From Tritrichomonas musculus (lineage: Eukaryota; Parabasalia; Tritrichomonadida; Tritrichomonadidae), in NCBI GenBank assembly GCA_039105265.1, contig JAPFFF010000018.1, forward strand, positions 2,790,001 to 2,854,000: a DNA stretch of 64,000 nt, read 5' to 3'. Numbering within the stretch: the first letter of the stretch is position 1; every line of letters starts with the position of its first letter. The notes below the pieces were generated by a model. The model had not been told where the DNA came from and did no database searches. It saw only the letters and a program-made list of their open reading frames with translations. The translations under genes and the position numbers were made by a program. Positions 53,488 through 62,561 of the stretch are shown piece by piece.

Positions 53488-54063
53488 GGGAGATATTTTT
53501 TGCCCCCAATCTCTTTTGACCCCAACGGTTAAGGTCAATATTGACCCTGTATCGTACTTCAGAAAAAATCGGCGAGAACTTTTTTGCACTTTTGCGAAAA
53601 AAACCATGAGTAGCTACTCACGCTTTTTTTACGATAATTTCTAAAAAATTATTTTTATTAAAAAGCAGCTCTAGATGAAATTTCTTCCATCCTGAGTAAG
53701 TTATTCGTAATTAGCATCTCATTGTAGTAATTATTAAACCATTTTTTTCTTTTTTTGGTAAAAAAAATATTAATCAATAATATTATAGATATCTCTTTAT
53801 AAAAAAATATATAAGATTTTCTTCACATATTCGGGCCTATGATGTTATAAATAACAATAAATGTTTACTAATCTTTTCAAAAATATAATTAGCATTATTT
53901 GTAAAAAATAAAAATTTAGCGAAAAAAGCGTGAGTAGCTACTCATGGTTTTTTTCGCAAAAGTGCAAAAAAGTTCTCGCCGATTTTTTCTGAAGTACGAT
54001 ACAGGGTCAATATTGACCTTAACCGTTGGGGTCAAAAGAGATTGGGGGCAAAAAATATCTCCC
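53488..54063. mobile_element. 576-bp fold-back element with about 145-bp arms
   Basis: The arms (53488-53632 and about 53918-54063) are near-perfect inverted copies beginning GGGAGATATTTTTTGCCCCC. Each arm contains two perfect 14-bp palindromes, GGTCAATATTGACC and TGAGTAGCTACTCA. T runs of about 18-24 lie outside both ends, which is consistent with insertion into, or duplication of, a poly-T target. The centre is plain A/T-rich DNA with no gene. It sits between the 3' ends of the Ras GEF and ABC genes and could form a long hairpin in transcripts reading through either gene. Confidence 0.85.
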
Positions 54064-54230
54064 TTTTTTTTTTTTTTTTTTTTTTTTGGGAAAATGATTT
54101 TGGGTTTTATTAGACAAAATACATCAAATATTATAAAGTATACAAAGTAAGGTTATTATTTTACAAAATATGATATTTGATCAAAAATAAATAATATATT
54201 TGAGAAAGATGAACAATGAATATAAATGAG

Positions 54231-56846
54231 TTACTCTGTTCTTAAAATTAAATCTTCAATTTGTTCAATGAATATAGAATAATCTCCAATATTTAATTCA
54301 TCTTTCTTTTTTTCTATTTCTGTTAAACAGTCAGTCACTTCTGGACAAATTGGAATGTAAATTGTATCGAGAAAATCATGCTTTATTTTTGCCATATCTG
54401 GGTTCAAGTTTTTCTGAATCAAAACTTCGTCCTGTATGACTCTAAGAGCAGCATATGCAGCTGAAGAACCTCTATGAAACTTAATCATATAGCCGCAATT
54501 AAATTTTTCCCTCAGTTCAGCCGAATTTCCTTTGAAAGGTATATTTCCTTTATTAATCAGAAATATTCTAGATGATGCAGCTTCAGCCTCTTCGAGACCA
54601 TGAGTAGTAATAATTGAAGTTGTACTAAGAGAAGATATCAATTTCCAAATTAATTGTCGACCTTGTACATCAACTCCTGAAGTTGGCTCATCCAACAAAA
54701 GAATTGATGGGCTTCCAATCAAAGAAATCGCTAAACATAACTTCCTTTTTTGTCCACCGCTCAAATCTTTTGCTAATTTGTAAAGAGAATCTTTCATTTG
54801 GAGCGTATTTGAGAAAAAGTCGATAAAAGTATCAATATCCTGCTTAGATATACCCCGTAAAGTTCCAAAAAGTTTCAGGTTTTCGTTGACTGATAAATAT
54901 GAAACAAATACGTTTTCTTGGAAAACAACTCCCAAATATGGCTGTAATAAGGAAAAGTCGTCTGTACGAAAACAATTAGATGGAGAAAATTCTCCATTTG
55001 TAAAATTATTTGTACTATTTAATAAATAATCAGATAAAGAATTATCATCCTCTTTTTCTAATGAAGTTGGCTTTAGTCCTTTGCTTTGATTTAATGAAAA
55101 ACCGATATTTTCTTTTTCTATTTCAAGATTATTCTGATTAAAATCAAGATTACCACAGGAAGGCTTAATTACTCCTGATAGAATATTGATTAACGTTGTT
55201 TTGCCTGCACCGTTTGGGCCTGTTACTACAATAATTTCATTCTTTTTGACATCAAATGAAATCGATTTCAGGGCTCTTTTGTCTTGTTCATCAGTGCTAT
55301 TTATGATATTATTTTTTTTATTTGTTTGTTGATATAGTTTTGAAAGGCCAGTAACGCGAATAAAGAAGTTGTTATTGCTATTATTATCATTTATGTCGTA
55401 TAATATTGCATCATTATCATTGAAAGAATTTTGGAAATTTTGCGGGTTTTGATGTTTGAAAAGTGACTTTAATTTATTTTTAATAAATGATGAATACTTA
55501 AAAATGACATGCGCAATTATAAATAAAATTAAATATAAAACAGCATCAATAGCCAAAGATGCCAATCCGAAAGAGTTGTTATAGCCTAATACTGGTTCTG
55601 CTACGTTTGACCAATTAATATGCTTATTTGTGTATAAACTGTTCAATCGAAGAGAGCTAATGATTAATAAGTAGGTAAACTGAGGTACAAGAGAAAAAAG
55701 TTTGCTGGATGAAATGGTGAGGGGCCAATACTTATCAAAATTATATGAAACAATAAGAGTAGATGCAATATTAAATATAAACATGAAAGATGGATATAAG
55801 CGAGAAAATTTTGCATTTCTAAATAATGTCAAAATGAATAAACTTAAAGATAAATAAGATAGGGCGAATAAACAATTAATAGTGAAATAAAGCGAAAATG
55901 AAACTCCTGTCATGAAATAATAAAAACAATAGAAGAGTGACATTGCTAAATTTGTTATCATTGAACCTAAAAAAGCAACAAAATAAAATGAAAGGTAATA
56001 AGCTGTTTCGCTACATCCCATTAATGAATACAATGGTAATAATTTAGTAAATTTTTCATTGGCTAATATTTCTAGATCTGGCATTGTTGCTAATATAATA
56101 ACTGAGCCGATGAACATTAGTGGCAATTGAGTACGAAGTTTGCACTTTCTAAATGAAGGATAAGCAAACATTTGCAAAGATGAATTAATAAACACCAATT
56201 TGTTCAATTCTTCGTTGTTTGGATCAATTTTCATAAGCTCATTTGTAAAATAGCTTCTAATCTCTCGAAGTAACGTATAAGTTGGGCATGAATAAACACA
56301 TTGCGAATATGTACGAATAATTGGATTACTTAAAAAGTCTTCTTTATTTGAGTTCTCCCAATAAATTCCAAAACCATTAACATCTAACTTCTCGATTCTT
56401 TTAATAATTTCGCTTTCGTCATCAACGTATTCTATTTTTAATGGAGTGTATCTCAAAAAGCTTGAATACAGGTGATTCATTAAAGACATTACTGGAATTG
56501 TATTTGGTCCTGCAATAACAGGCGTCATATTTGATGATAAAAAGAAATAAGCGATATCCAGTGGAATTGGTATTGTTTCGTAAACAGGAGTAGGATTAAG
56601 ATTTGAAGGAACGATCTGTGAGGAGACTTTATCGGCGAGCACAACAACGAGGAAAAATACAAATGAAAAGAAAATTTCAATTAATGAAGCTAAGGATCGA
56701 AATCGAACAAGGAATTGCTTTTTAATTAATTCCAAGAAAATTTTGATGGCTGAAGGATTTCGTTTATTACGATAAATAGGAAGAGAAAAACTTAATGAAT
56801 CTTCTTCTCTATTAGGTTCATATATATTTTGAAGTGGAGATTGCAT
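54231..56846 (-). CDS. ABCA-type (half-size) ABC transporter
   Basis: The protein has 871 residues. One hydrophobic helix follows the N-terminus (residues about 50-75, SLIEIFFSFVFFLVVVLA). A large extracytoplasmic loop and about six more helices occupy 240-460, giving the ABCA/ABC-2 topology. The nucleotide-binding domain (about 490-770) has Walker A GPNGAGKTTLI (about 540), signature LSGGQKRKLCLAISL (about 692), Walker B SILLLDEPTSGVD (about 715) and the switch histidine in TTHGLEEAE. It is half the length of animal ABCA proteins, with one membrane half and one ATPase, so it should dimerise. Lipid or sterol export is the family norm but is not shown here. An 80-residue low-complexity insert precedes the signature. 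Confidence 0.87.
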   Translation of the reverse strand: MQSPLQNIYEPNREEDSLSFSLPIYRNKRNPSAIKIFLELIKKQFLVRFRSLASLIEIFFSFVFFLVVVLADKVSSQIVPSNLNPTPVYETIPIPLDIAYFFLSSNMTPVIAGPNTIPVMSLMNHLYSSFLRYTPLKIEYVDDESEIIKRIEKLDVNGFGIYWENSNKEDFLSNPIIRTYSQCVYSCPTYTLLREIRSYFTNELMKIDPNNEELNKLVFINSSLQMFAYPSFRKCKLRTQLPLMFIGSVIILATMPDLEILANEKFTKLLPLYSLMGCSETAYYLSFYFVAFLGSMITNLAMSLFYCFYYFMTGVSFSLYFTINCLFALSYLSLSLFILTLFRNAKFSRLYPSFMFIFNIASTLIVSYNFDKYWPLTISSSKLFSLVPQFTYLLIISSLRLNSLYTNKHINWSNVAEPVLGYNNSFGLASLAIDAVLYLILFIIAHVIFKYSSFIKNKLKSLFKHQNPQNFQNSFNDNDAILYDINDNNSNNNFFIRVTGLSKLYQQTNKKNNIINSTDEQDKRALKSISFDVKKNEIIVVTGPNGAGKTTLINILSGVIKPSCGNLDFNQNNLEIEKENIGFSLNQSKGLKPTSLEKEDDNSLSDYLLNSTNNFTNGEFSPSNCFRTDDFSLLQPYLGVVFQENVFVSYLSVNENLKLFGTLRGISKQDIDTFIDFFSNTLQMKDSLYKLAKDLSGGQKRKLCLAISLIGSPSILLLDEPTSGVDVQGRQLIWKLISSLSTTSIITTHGLEEAEAASSRIFLINKGNIPFKGNSAELREKFNCGYMIKFHRGSSAAYAALRVIQDEVLIQKNLNPDMAKIKHDFLDTIYIPICPEVTDCLTEIEKKKDELNIGDYSIFIEQIEDLILRTE

Positions 56847-56961
56847 CTAATAGAAAAATCATGAATGAACTTTTTTGAAAGAAATATGGTTACTTAATTT
56901 TTTTATTAAAAAAATTTATTATTTTTCTAGATAAATAACTTATTTATTTAGAATATTTGTT

Positions 56962-58506
56962 TTAAGCAGAAAATATTGGCTTGAAATTTTCAACATATCT
57001 CAAATATTTTTGATAAGCTAAATCGTAATCAACAACATTTTCACTAATTGGATTGTAAACTGCATTTGAATTAGTTTTCACATGCTCATGCGTGATCTCT
57101 TCAATTGATGTGCTCTTTCCTTGGCTTTTCAGTAATGCCCAATAAGCTTGAAGAGCAGCACCGAAAGCAGCAGCTTCAGGAACATCAGGACTAACAGTTG
57201 GTAAATTGCAAACATCAGCAACCATTTGTGACCATAATTTAGATTTTGATCCGCCGCCAACAAGACGAATTTCCTTAGCATCAAAACCAAGTTTCATGAA
57301 TGAATTAAGGCCAAGTTTTAATCCGAAAATGGCTGCTTCCATTGACGCTCGATATATATTTTCAGCTTTCATATTATCAGGAGTTAAACCACAAATACAT
57401 CCTTTTCCGTTTGGATAATTCGGTGTTCTTTCTCCATTAAAGAAAGGAACAATTACTACGCCATTACTACCGATTGGAACTTTTGCAGATATTTGATTAA
57501 ATTCATCAAGACTTATATTAAATAGCTTTCTGGCTAATTCGATAGAAACAGTACAATTCATCGTGCATAATAAAGGTAGCCATGAACCTGTTGAAGAGCA
57601 GAATGCTGCTAAATTTCCTTCTGGATCTACGATTGGCTTATTTGAAGATCCGCATAATGTGCCTGATGTTCCAAGAGATGCAATAAGAACACCATTTGTT
57701 ACAGTGCCAGTGCCTATAGCGCATTGCATATTATCGCCTCCACCAGATGAAACAAGTGCGCCTTCAGGAATTCCAAAAAGATTTGCTGCTTTTTTAGTGA
57801 CATGTCCAGCAATATCATCTGACTGAATTAAACGTGGTAAGCATTTTGATAAATCTCGTTGACTATCAATACATTTTAATAGTTTCTTAGACCATGTTCT
57901 ATTTTTAATGTCCAAAAGGGCTGTTCCAGAAGCATCTCCGCATTCCATTGTTTTTTCTCCTGTTAAAAGATAATTCAGGTAATCATGGGGAAGTAAGATT
58001 GTATCAAGTTTATCATATAATGCTTTTTGATGGGTTTTAAGCCATAGTATTTTGCTTGCAGTATATCCTGGAAGTATAAGATTGCAATTATCATGCAATA
58101 ATAATTCTGATCCACCATATTTTTTGGTAATTTCTGCACATTCTACTGTTGTTGATGTATCACACCAAAGTTTAACATTATATAAAACATTGCCATCAGA
58201 ATCTATTGGAACAAAGCCATGCTGTTGCCCAGATACGCCAATTGCTTTGATGTCTTTTTTGATTTCAGGACTTATTTGGTCAAATGATGATTTTAGTGCG
58301 TTCACCCACCATTCTGCTTTTTGCTCTCTTGCACCATCACTTCCAACAATCATATCATGAGGAGATTGTCCTAAAGCCAAAATTTCTTTGGATGATACAT
58401 CGTAACACACAACTTTAGTACTTTGAGTTCCATTATCTATTCCTGCGACAATTGTCCTTCCAATATTTCTTTTAAATTGTTTTTTTAAAAATAATGACGA
58501 AAGCAT
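56962..58506 (-). CDS. FGGY-family sugar kinase, xylulokinase-like
   Basis: The protein has 514 residues. Phosphate-1 motif VAGIDNGTQSTKVV (residues 19-32), ISGQQHGF-like VSGQQHGFVPID, and GGGDNMQCAIGTG with the putative catalytic base Asp258 match xylulokinases. The C-terminal adenosine motif is RLVGGGSKSKLWSQMVADV, followed by PEAAAFGAALQAY. It should phosphorylate D-xylulose to the 5-phosphate for the pentose pathway. Before the kinase fold lies an extra MLSSLFLKKQFKRNIGR, which has no acidic residue and resembles a hydrogenosomal presequence. There is no internal ATG that would remove it. Bacterial-type xylulokinases in protists are often attributed to gene transfer. The neighbouring ABC gene lies 115 bp downstream on the same strand. 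Confidence 0.85.
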   Translation of the reverse strand: MLSSLFLKKQFKRNIGRTIVAGIDNGTQSTKVVCYDVSSKEILALGQSPHDMIVGSDGAREQKAEWWVNALKSSFDQISPEIKKDIKAIGVSGQQHGFVPIDSDGNVLYNVKLWCDTSTTVECAEITKKYGGSELLLHDNCNLILPGYTASKILWLKTHQKALYDKLDTILLPHDYLNYLLTGEKTMECGDASGTALLDIKNRTWSKKLLKCIDSQRDLSKCLPRLIQSDDIAGHVTKKAANLFGIPEGALVSSGGGDNMQCAIGTGTVTNGVLIASLGTSGTLCGSSNKPIVDPEGNLAAFCSSTGSWLPLLCTMNCTVSIELARKLFNISLDEFNQISAKVPIGSNGVVIVPFFNGERTPNYPNGKGCICGLTPDNMKAENIYRASMEAAIFGLKLGLNSFMKLGFDAKEIRLVGGGSKSKLWSQMVADVCNLPTVSPDVPEAAAFGAALQAYWALLKSQGKSTSIEEITHEHVKTNSNAVYNPISENVVDYDLAYQKYLRYVENFKPIFSA

Positions 58507-58521
58507 ACAGAAGAAAATAGT

Positions 58522-58532
58522 ATATGAAGTGA
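58522..58532 (-). promoter_or_regulatory. Candidate initiators of the xylulokinase-like gene
   Basis: On the minus strand TCACTT and the adjoining TCATAT both fit TCAYWW, about 18-25 nt before the ATG. The use of this ATG supports the long N-terminus with its presequence-like extension. Confidence 0.4.
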
Positions 58533-59074
58533 ATTTCTGATTCTCAGAAATTTAAATTTTTATTGAATACTTTACGTAATATAACCAACTGTTCAACAAA
58601 AACAAATTTGGGACAATAATTGTATATTTGATTATTTATTATAAATAAATATATAAAAAAATAATAATAGAAAAATCAATTTTTCTAACTTTTTGATTCA
58701 CTTTATTTTTTTTTTTCTGAAGAATCAGAAAATATGTGATTATGAAATATTGCTTTTATCTTCTTGAATAATGCTTTTTAAAATGAAATTTTGCTTTTAA
58801 CTTAATAAAGTATCTTTTTATATGAATTTTATATATAAAATTACTTTTTTCTATGCATGATTTATCAGAGGTCGTTCATTGATCCTAATTTATCTGAAAA
58901 TACAAAATAATTAAATATATTAATAAATTATGTATCTTAGGAAAAGAGATCTGTTGATAATAATGCCAATTCTTGAATATTTTGCATAGATTTTTATAAT
59001 TGATAAACTTTTTCAATTATATTGAATTTTAAACTTTTTAAGTTTGATAATGATAAACCGCATTATAAATATAA
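58533..59074. other. Divergent intergenic region, nothing recognised
   Basis: A/T-rich sequence between the xylulokinase-like gene and the small acylated-looking protein. No RNA gene, repeat or clear initiator was seen beyond the candidates next to the xylulokinase start. Confidence 0.4.
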
Positions 59075-59308
59075 ATGGGGATTTGTCCCAGCTTTTGTAA
59101 TTGCAATAAAAGAAGAGATTACGAGCCATTAAATGAAAAGCTTGAAGCTACTGTTGGCGCTGATAGATCAAAGTTACAAGCAATAGCCGACGAAGATGCA
59201 GAATTTTTACGCGATCCAACAATGAAAGAAATCTTAGAAGGCGAAGATGATGCTCCTCTTGATGATGATGAGCTAAACAAATATATTCAAGATCTTGACC
59301 CACAATAA
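59075..59308 (+). CDS. Small acidic protein with N-terminal acylation signal
   Basis: The protein has 77 residues and begins MGICPSFCNCNKRRDYEPL. Gly2 and Ser6 fit the N-myristoylation consensus (MGxxxS). Cys4, Cys8 and Cys10 next to it could be palmitoylated, followed by the basic NKRR, which is a dual-lipid membrane anchor. The rest is acidic (LEGEDDAPLDDDELNKYIQDL) and probably flexible. I do not recognise a family. The protein could be a membrane-bound adaptor or regulator. Isolated ATG, stop and coding-like composition support a real gene. The downstream 380 bp to the importin-like gene holds only A/T-rich 3' sequence. Confidence 0.7.
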   Translation: MGICPSFCNCNKRRDYEPLNEKLEATVGADRSKLQAIADEDAEFLRDPTMKEILEGEDDAPLDDDELNKYIQDLDPQ

Positions 59309-59687
59309 TATATTTATTAATATAATTAATTATCTATTGTTTTTTTATGTATTTTTTGCTTTGTTATTTTGGGTATACCACTCAAGTATATACAGTTTTT
59401 AAATCTAATCTTATACGCATTTCTTTTCAGATTTCAAATATCAATAAAAGAAAGCAAATATAATAAAAGAAGTCGGGAAAAATAATAGCTAATATTTTTT
59501 CTTAAATAAATAAATAAATGTTTGTATACACTTTTATTATTATTTTTAATATAATTATAAAAATATAATATAAAAAAGAATATATGAGAAGCTTCATAAG
59601 AATTCAAATGCTTAAGGCTTCATTTTCACAAATTATAATTTTTGATTTTCCTATTGCACTAAAAAGAATTGGGGTTCCAATCATTGA

Positions 59688-61517
59688 TTAATCATTAACT
59701 GCTGAAAATGTAATCAGCTTTGAAAGTTCTTGGAGGAAATAAGTCATAAATTTTTGTTGGTCTTCTTCGAAAGAAGATGATAACCTTTTTACCATTTCAA
59801 ATAAACTATCTAGAATTTTTTTCTTGAACTCAAGCATGTATTGTTCATATCCAAGTTTATTATTTAATTCACCAATAAAATTAAAATATTCACTAAGATG
59901 ACAAATATCTTTAAAATATTCTTCCATAATCATTTCCTCTGTAAGATTCATTACAAAGATATAAATTTTTTCCAAAAATTGAATAGGAATTGAATGCAAA
60001 GAAGTATTAAAAATACAGATTGCATTAAATATGCAAATTGAATAAGGACAAATATTTTTTGATGGCTTCTCTAATGAGTCAAAATATTGAATGATACCAA
60101 TATATAATTCTTGAGGAATTTTTGAAGTAAGATCTATTCCTTTTTTTTCTGCAATTGTCAAAAGGTTTGCTAAATTATTAATGCACATGTTTGGTTGGAA
60201 TGGAAACAATTGGATCAATATGCTCAGCCACTGATCATAAAATTCAGGGTACTTAAATCCAATTTTCTTAATGAAAGTTAGTAAATGAAAAACTGGAAGT
60301 GAATCTTTTAATTCAATAGCACATGCACATAATACCGGAAAATATTCATTAGGAAGCTTATTGCATTGGCAACACGCAATAAAGAGACCAGGAGTTGGAT
60401 TTTGTATTTTTTCAATTAAAATTTGAGCAACGGCATCTGGTATTTTGTGAGATATGTTAAAAATAGCATCATCGAGAGCATATGACCATGAATTATCAGT
60501 TAAACTTAATAAAAAATGAAATAATTGTATGAGTTCTTCTGTGTAGGTTGGAATATCACTATCTGCTAAAACAAAACATACTTTTTCAAATAATTCTTCT
60601 AATTCTGGTGTTAAAATAGGAATGACTTGCAAAAATTTTATAAGTTCTGATAAGAAAAATTTTGAAAAATTAGTATCTTTGAAATATTCATTATTAAAGC
60701 TTGCAACTTCGGTCCAAATTTCGCAAGGAACGTCAAATATTCTTTGTTTAGCAAACTCAGATGCCAGCATTATAGAAAATTTCATTATACGAAAAAAGAA
60801 ATCGTCGTTAGACTTGTCTTGATAAGGTGATGCATTGATCAATATTGTCCTAACAAAATTAGCACAATATGGAAAATATTTTGGCTCATTGATTGCTTCA
60901 TCAAACTTGTCCATAAAGGGAGAATATTGATCATATGTAACAAAGCATGAGAGAGCAGCTTTAGATAAATTGAGGAATTCTATCGATAAAGGTAAATCAG
61001 ATAGCATTTGAAGAACCCACGGGCACAACTCAATCAAATATTTCGAATACATTACGTCATTTCCTGAAATAATTATTTGTCTCTCGCCCATTTCTTCAAT
61101 TAAAATAATAATTAAATCTAATTGAATATGAGATGGGAGCTTTGGAAATATTTCATAAAAAAGCTTAAATTCTAGAGCTATTATGTCTGCAATGCATGCT
61201 ATTGCTTTATTGAAAATAGCATTTTTTTCATTTACATTCATTATACAATTTAATAGAGATTTAATAATTAATACCTTATAATCTTGGCTAAATGAGCTCC
61301 AGCTATTTCTAACAAAATTAGTAATAATAATAGTTGATTCAAGTAAAATATGAAAATTAATGCAATCGCCTGAACTAATCTCTTGAATTGCAAATTGTAA
61401 GGAAGAAGGCGAATTTTCAAGAATATTTAAAAGATTATTATCATTTTCTGTAAGTCCCCTATCCATTGTACTGTATAAATTGATGATTGCTTGACGAAAA
61501 TTTTCGATTGTTTCCAT
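59688..61517 (-). CDS. Importin-beta/transportin-3-like protein
   Basis: From METIENF the protein has 609 residues, entirely helical. The first 150 residues (AIINLYSTMDRG...SSLQFAIQEI...SWSSFSQDYKVLIIKSLL...IACIADIIALEF) follow the Xpo1/importin-13/transportin-3 N-terminal pattern, which binds Ran-GTP. It is shorter than the usual 900-1000 residues, so C-terminal repeats are lost or divergent. An upstream in-frame ATG at 61562 would add 15 basic residues (MKIKREIFKRAQYFK). I prefer 61517 because family similarity begins there. It shares a gap of about 106 bp with the divergent RBM25-like gene. The role should be nuclear transport, with cargo unknown. Confidence 0.6.
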   Translation of the reverse strand: METIENFRQAIINLYSTMDRGLTENDNNLLNILENSPSSLQFAIQEISSGDCINFHILLESTIIITNFVRNSWSSFSQDYKVLIIKSLLNCIMNVNEKNAIFNKAIACIADIIALEFKLFYEIFPKLPSHIQLDLIIILIEEMGERQIIISGNDVMYSKYLIELCPWVLQMLSDLPLSIEFLNLSKAALSCFVTYDQYSPFMDKFDEAINEPKYFPYCANFVRTILINASPYQDKSNDDFFFRIMKFSIMLASEFAKQRIFDVPCEIWTEVASFNNEYFKDTNFSKFFLSELIKFLQVIPILTPELEELFEKVCFVLADSDIPTYTEELIQLFHFLLSLTDNSWSYALDDAIFNISHKIPDAVAQILIEKIQNPTPGLFIACCQCNKLPNEYFPVLCACAIELKDSLPVFHLLTFIKKIGFKYPEFYDQWLSILIQLFPFQPNMCINNLANLLTIAEKKGIDLTSKIPQELYIGIIQYFDSLEKPSKNICPYSICIFNAICIFNTSLHSIPIQFLEKIYIFVMNLTEEMIMEEYFKDICHLSEYFNFIGELNNKLGYEQYMLEFKKKILDSLFEMVKRLSSSFEEDQQKFMTYFLQELSKLITFSAVND

Positions 61518-61623
61518 TTTAAAGTATTGAGCACGTTTGAAAATTTCCCTTTTTATTTTCATAAAATTTCAATAAAAAGGATAAATCAACTTTTTGAGAA
61601 TATAAAAATCCAATTTGAACAGA

Positions 61624-62397
61624 ATGGAGTACGATACTCCTGTTACTATTTTTATTTGCAATATTGCAACTTCACTCCCAGATTCATTTATAAAACGTGT
61701 TTTAGATCAATGCGGAAAAGTTAATCGATGGCGCAGAGCTCTTGGTGTAAAAGACGAACCATACGACTTCGCATTTGTTGATTTTTTAACGACTAATGAT
61801 ACTCTTCGTGCTTTAAGGGTAATACCACAAATTGTTATTTTAGAAAAACGATGGAGTGCTACTGTTGACAAAGAGAAAAGGTATGATCTTGATGCTTATG
61901 AAAGCTCTTTAAAAATGAAACCAGATTATGATAGGCAAAAAGAGCATAGAAAAGATCAAACTATAGTTCACATGATAAACCAAATTGTTGAGTCATCAGC
62001 TTTTGCCAAAAGCGTTGAAAGATTAACCGAAGTTTTACATTCTGAGTTTGATGATGACAGGAATGGAGAGCATTATAAATATAAAAAAGAGGTTCGTGAT
62101 GAAAATGACAGATATGAACAAATATTTAGAGCAAACTTAATAGATTGGAGAAAAACAGAGATTCAATACAATAATGAATCTAAGCAAATGAAAAAATCAG
62201 AAAAAAAATCAGAAGAATCAATTAATCGTGAAAGTTTCTTAGAAAATTGGAAAAAACCAAAGTTTGATTTAGGAGACGGAAAAGAGGAATACTTAAGCCA
62301 ATGGAATAAATTTTTAGAATATAGAAAACAACGACGACAGATTCGGCAAAATGAGCTGAAACTAGAAGAACTAATTAAACAGGAAACATCGCCATAA
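61624..62397 (+). CDS. RBM25-like RNA-binding protein
   Basis: The listed open frame extends to a TTG at 61615. The first ATG is 61624, giving 257 residues. Residues about 6-90 are an RNA-recognition motif of the RBM25 type: VTIFICNIATSLPDSFIKRVL, then CGKVNRWRRALG, then TLRALRVIPQIVILEKRW and VDKEKRYDLDAYE. The rest is a charged helix-rich tail (KKSEKKSEESINRESFLENW). Human RBM25 and yeast Snu71 work with the U1 snRNP in 5' splice-site choice. The PWI domain of RBM25 is not seen, so this is a shortened version. It is convergent with the partial gene at the right edge. Confidence 0.72.
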   Translation: MEYDTPVTIFICNIATSLPDSFIKRVLDQCGKVNRWRRALGVKDEPYDFAFVDFLTTNDTLRALRVIPQIVILEKRWSATVDKEKRYDLDAYESSLKMKPDYDRQKEHRKDQTIVHMINQIVESSAFAKSVERLTEVLHSEFDDDRNGEHYKYKKEVRDENDRYEQIFRANLIDWRKTEIQYNNESKQMKKSEKKSEESINRESFLENWKKPKFDLGDGKEEYLSQWNKFLEYRKQRRQIRQNELKLEELIKQETSP

Positions 62398-62561
62398 AAA
62401 ATAAATTGTAATTATAACTATATTTCCCATTTTTTCGTATTATAAAAGCAATATCATTCTAGTTGAATAGTGTTATTATGCATAAACTTACTTGATTCAA
62501 TTATAATTTTTAAATATACAACACATTCTTTTATATTTAAAATTGATAGAAACAGCATTTA

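Noticed and set aside
53944-54150. 68-codon frame inside the fold-back element
   Set aside because: It starts in one arm and runs into the flanking T run, with poly-Phe text and no protein-like features.
57206-58360. Plus-strand frames opposite the xylulokinase-like gene
   Set aside because: They are antisense shadows. The minus-strand frame carries all the conserved kinase motifs.
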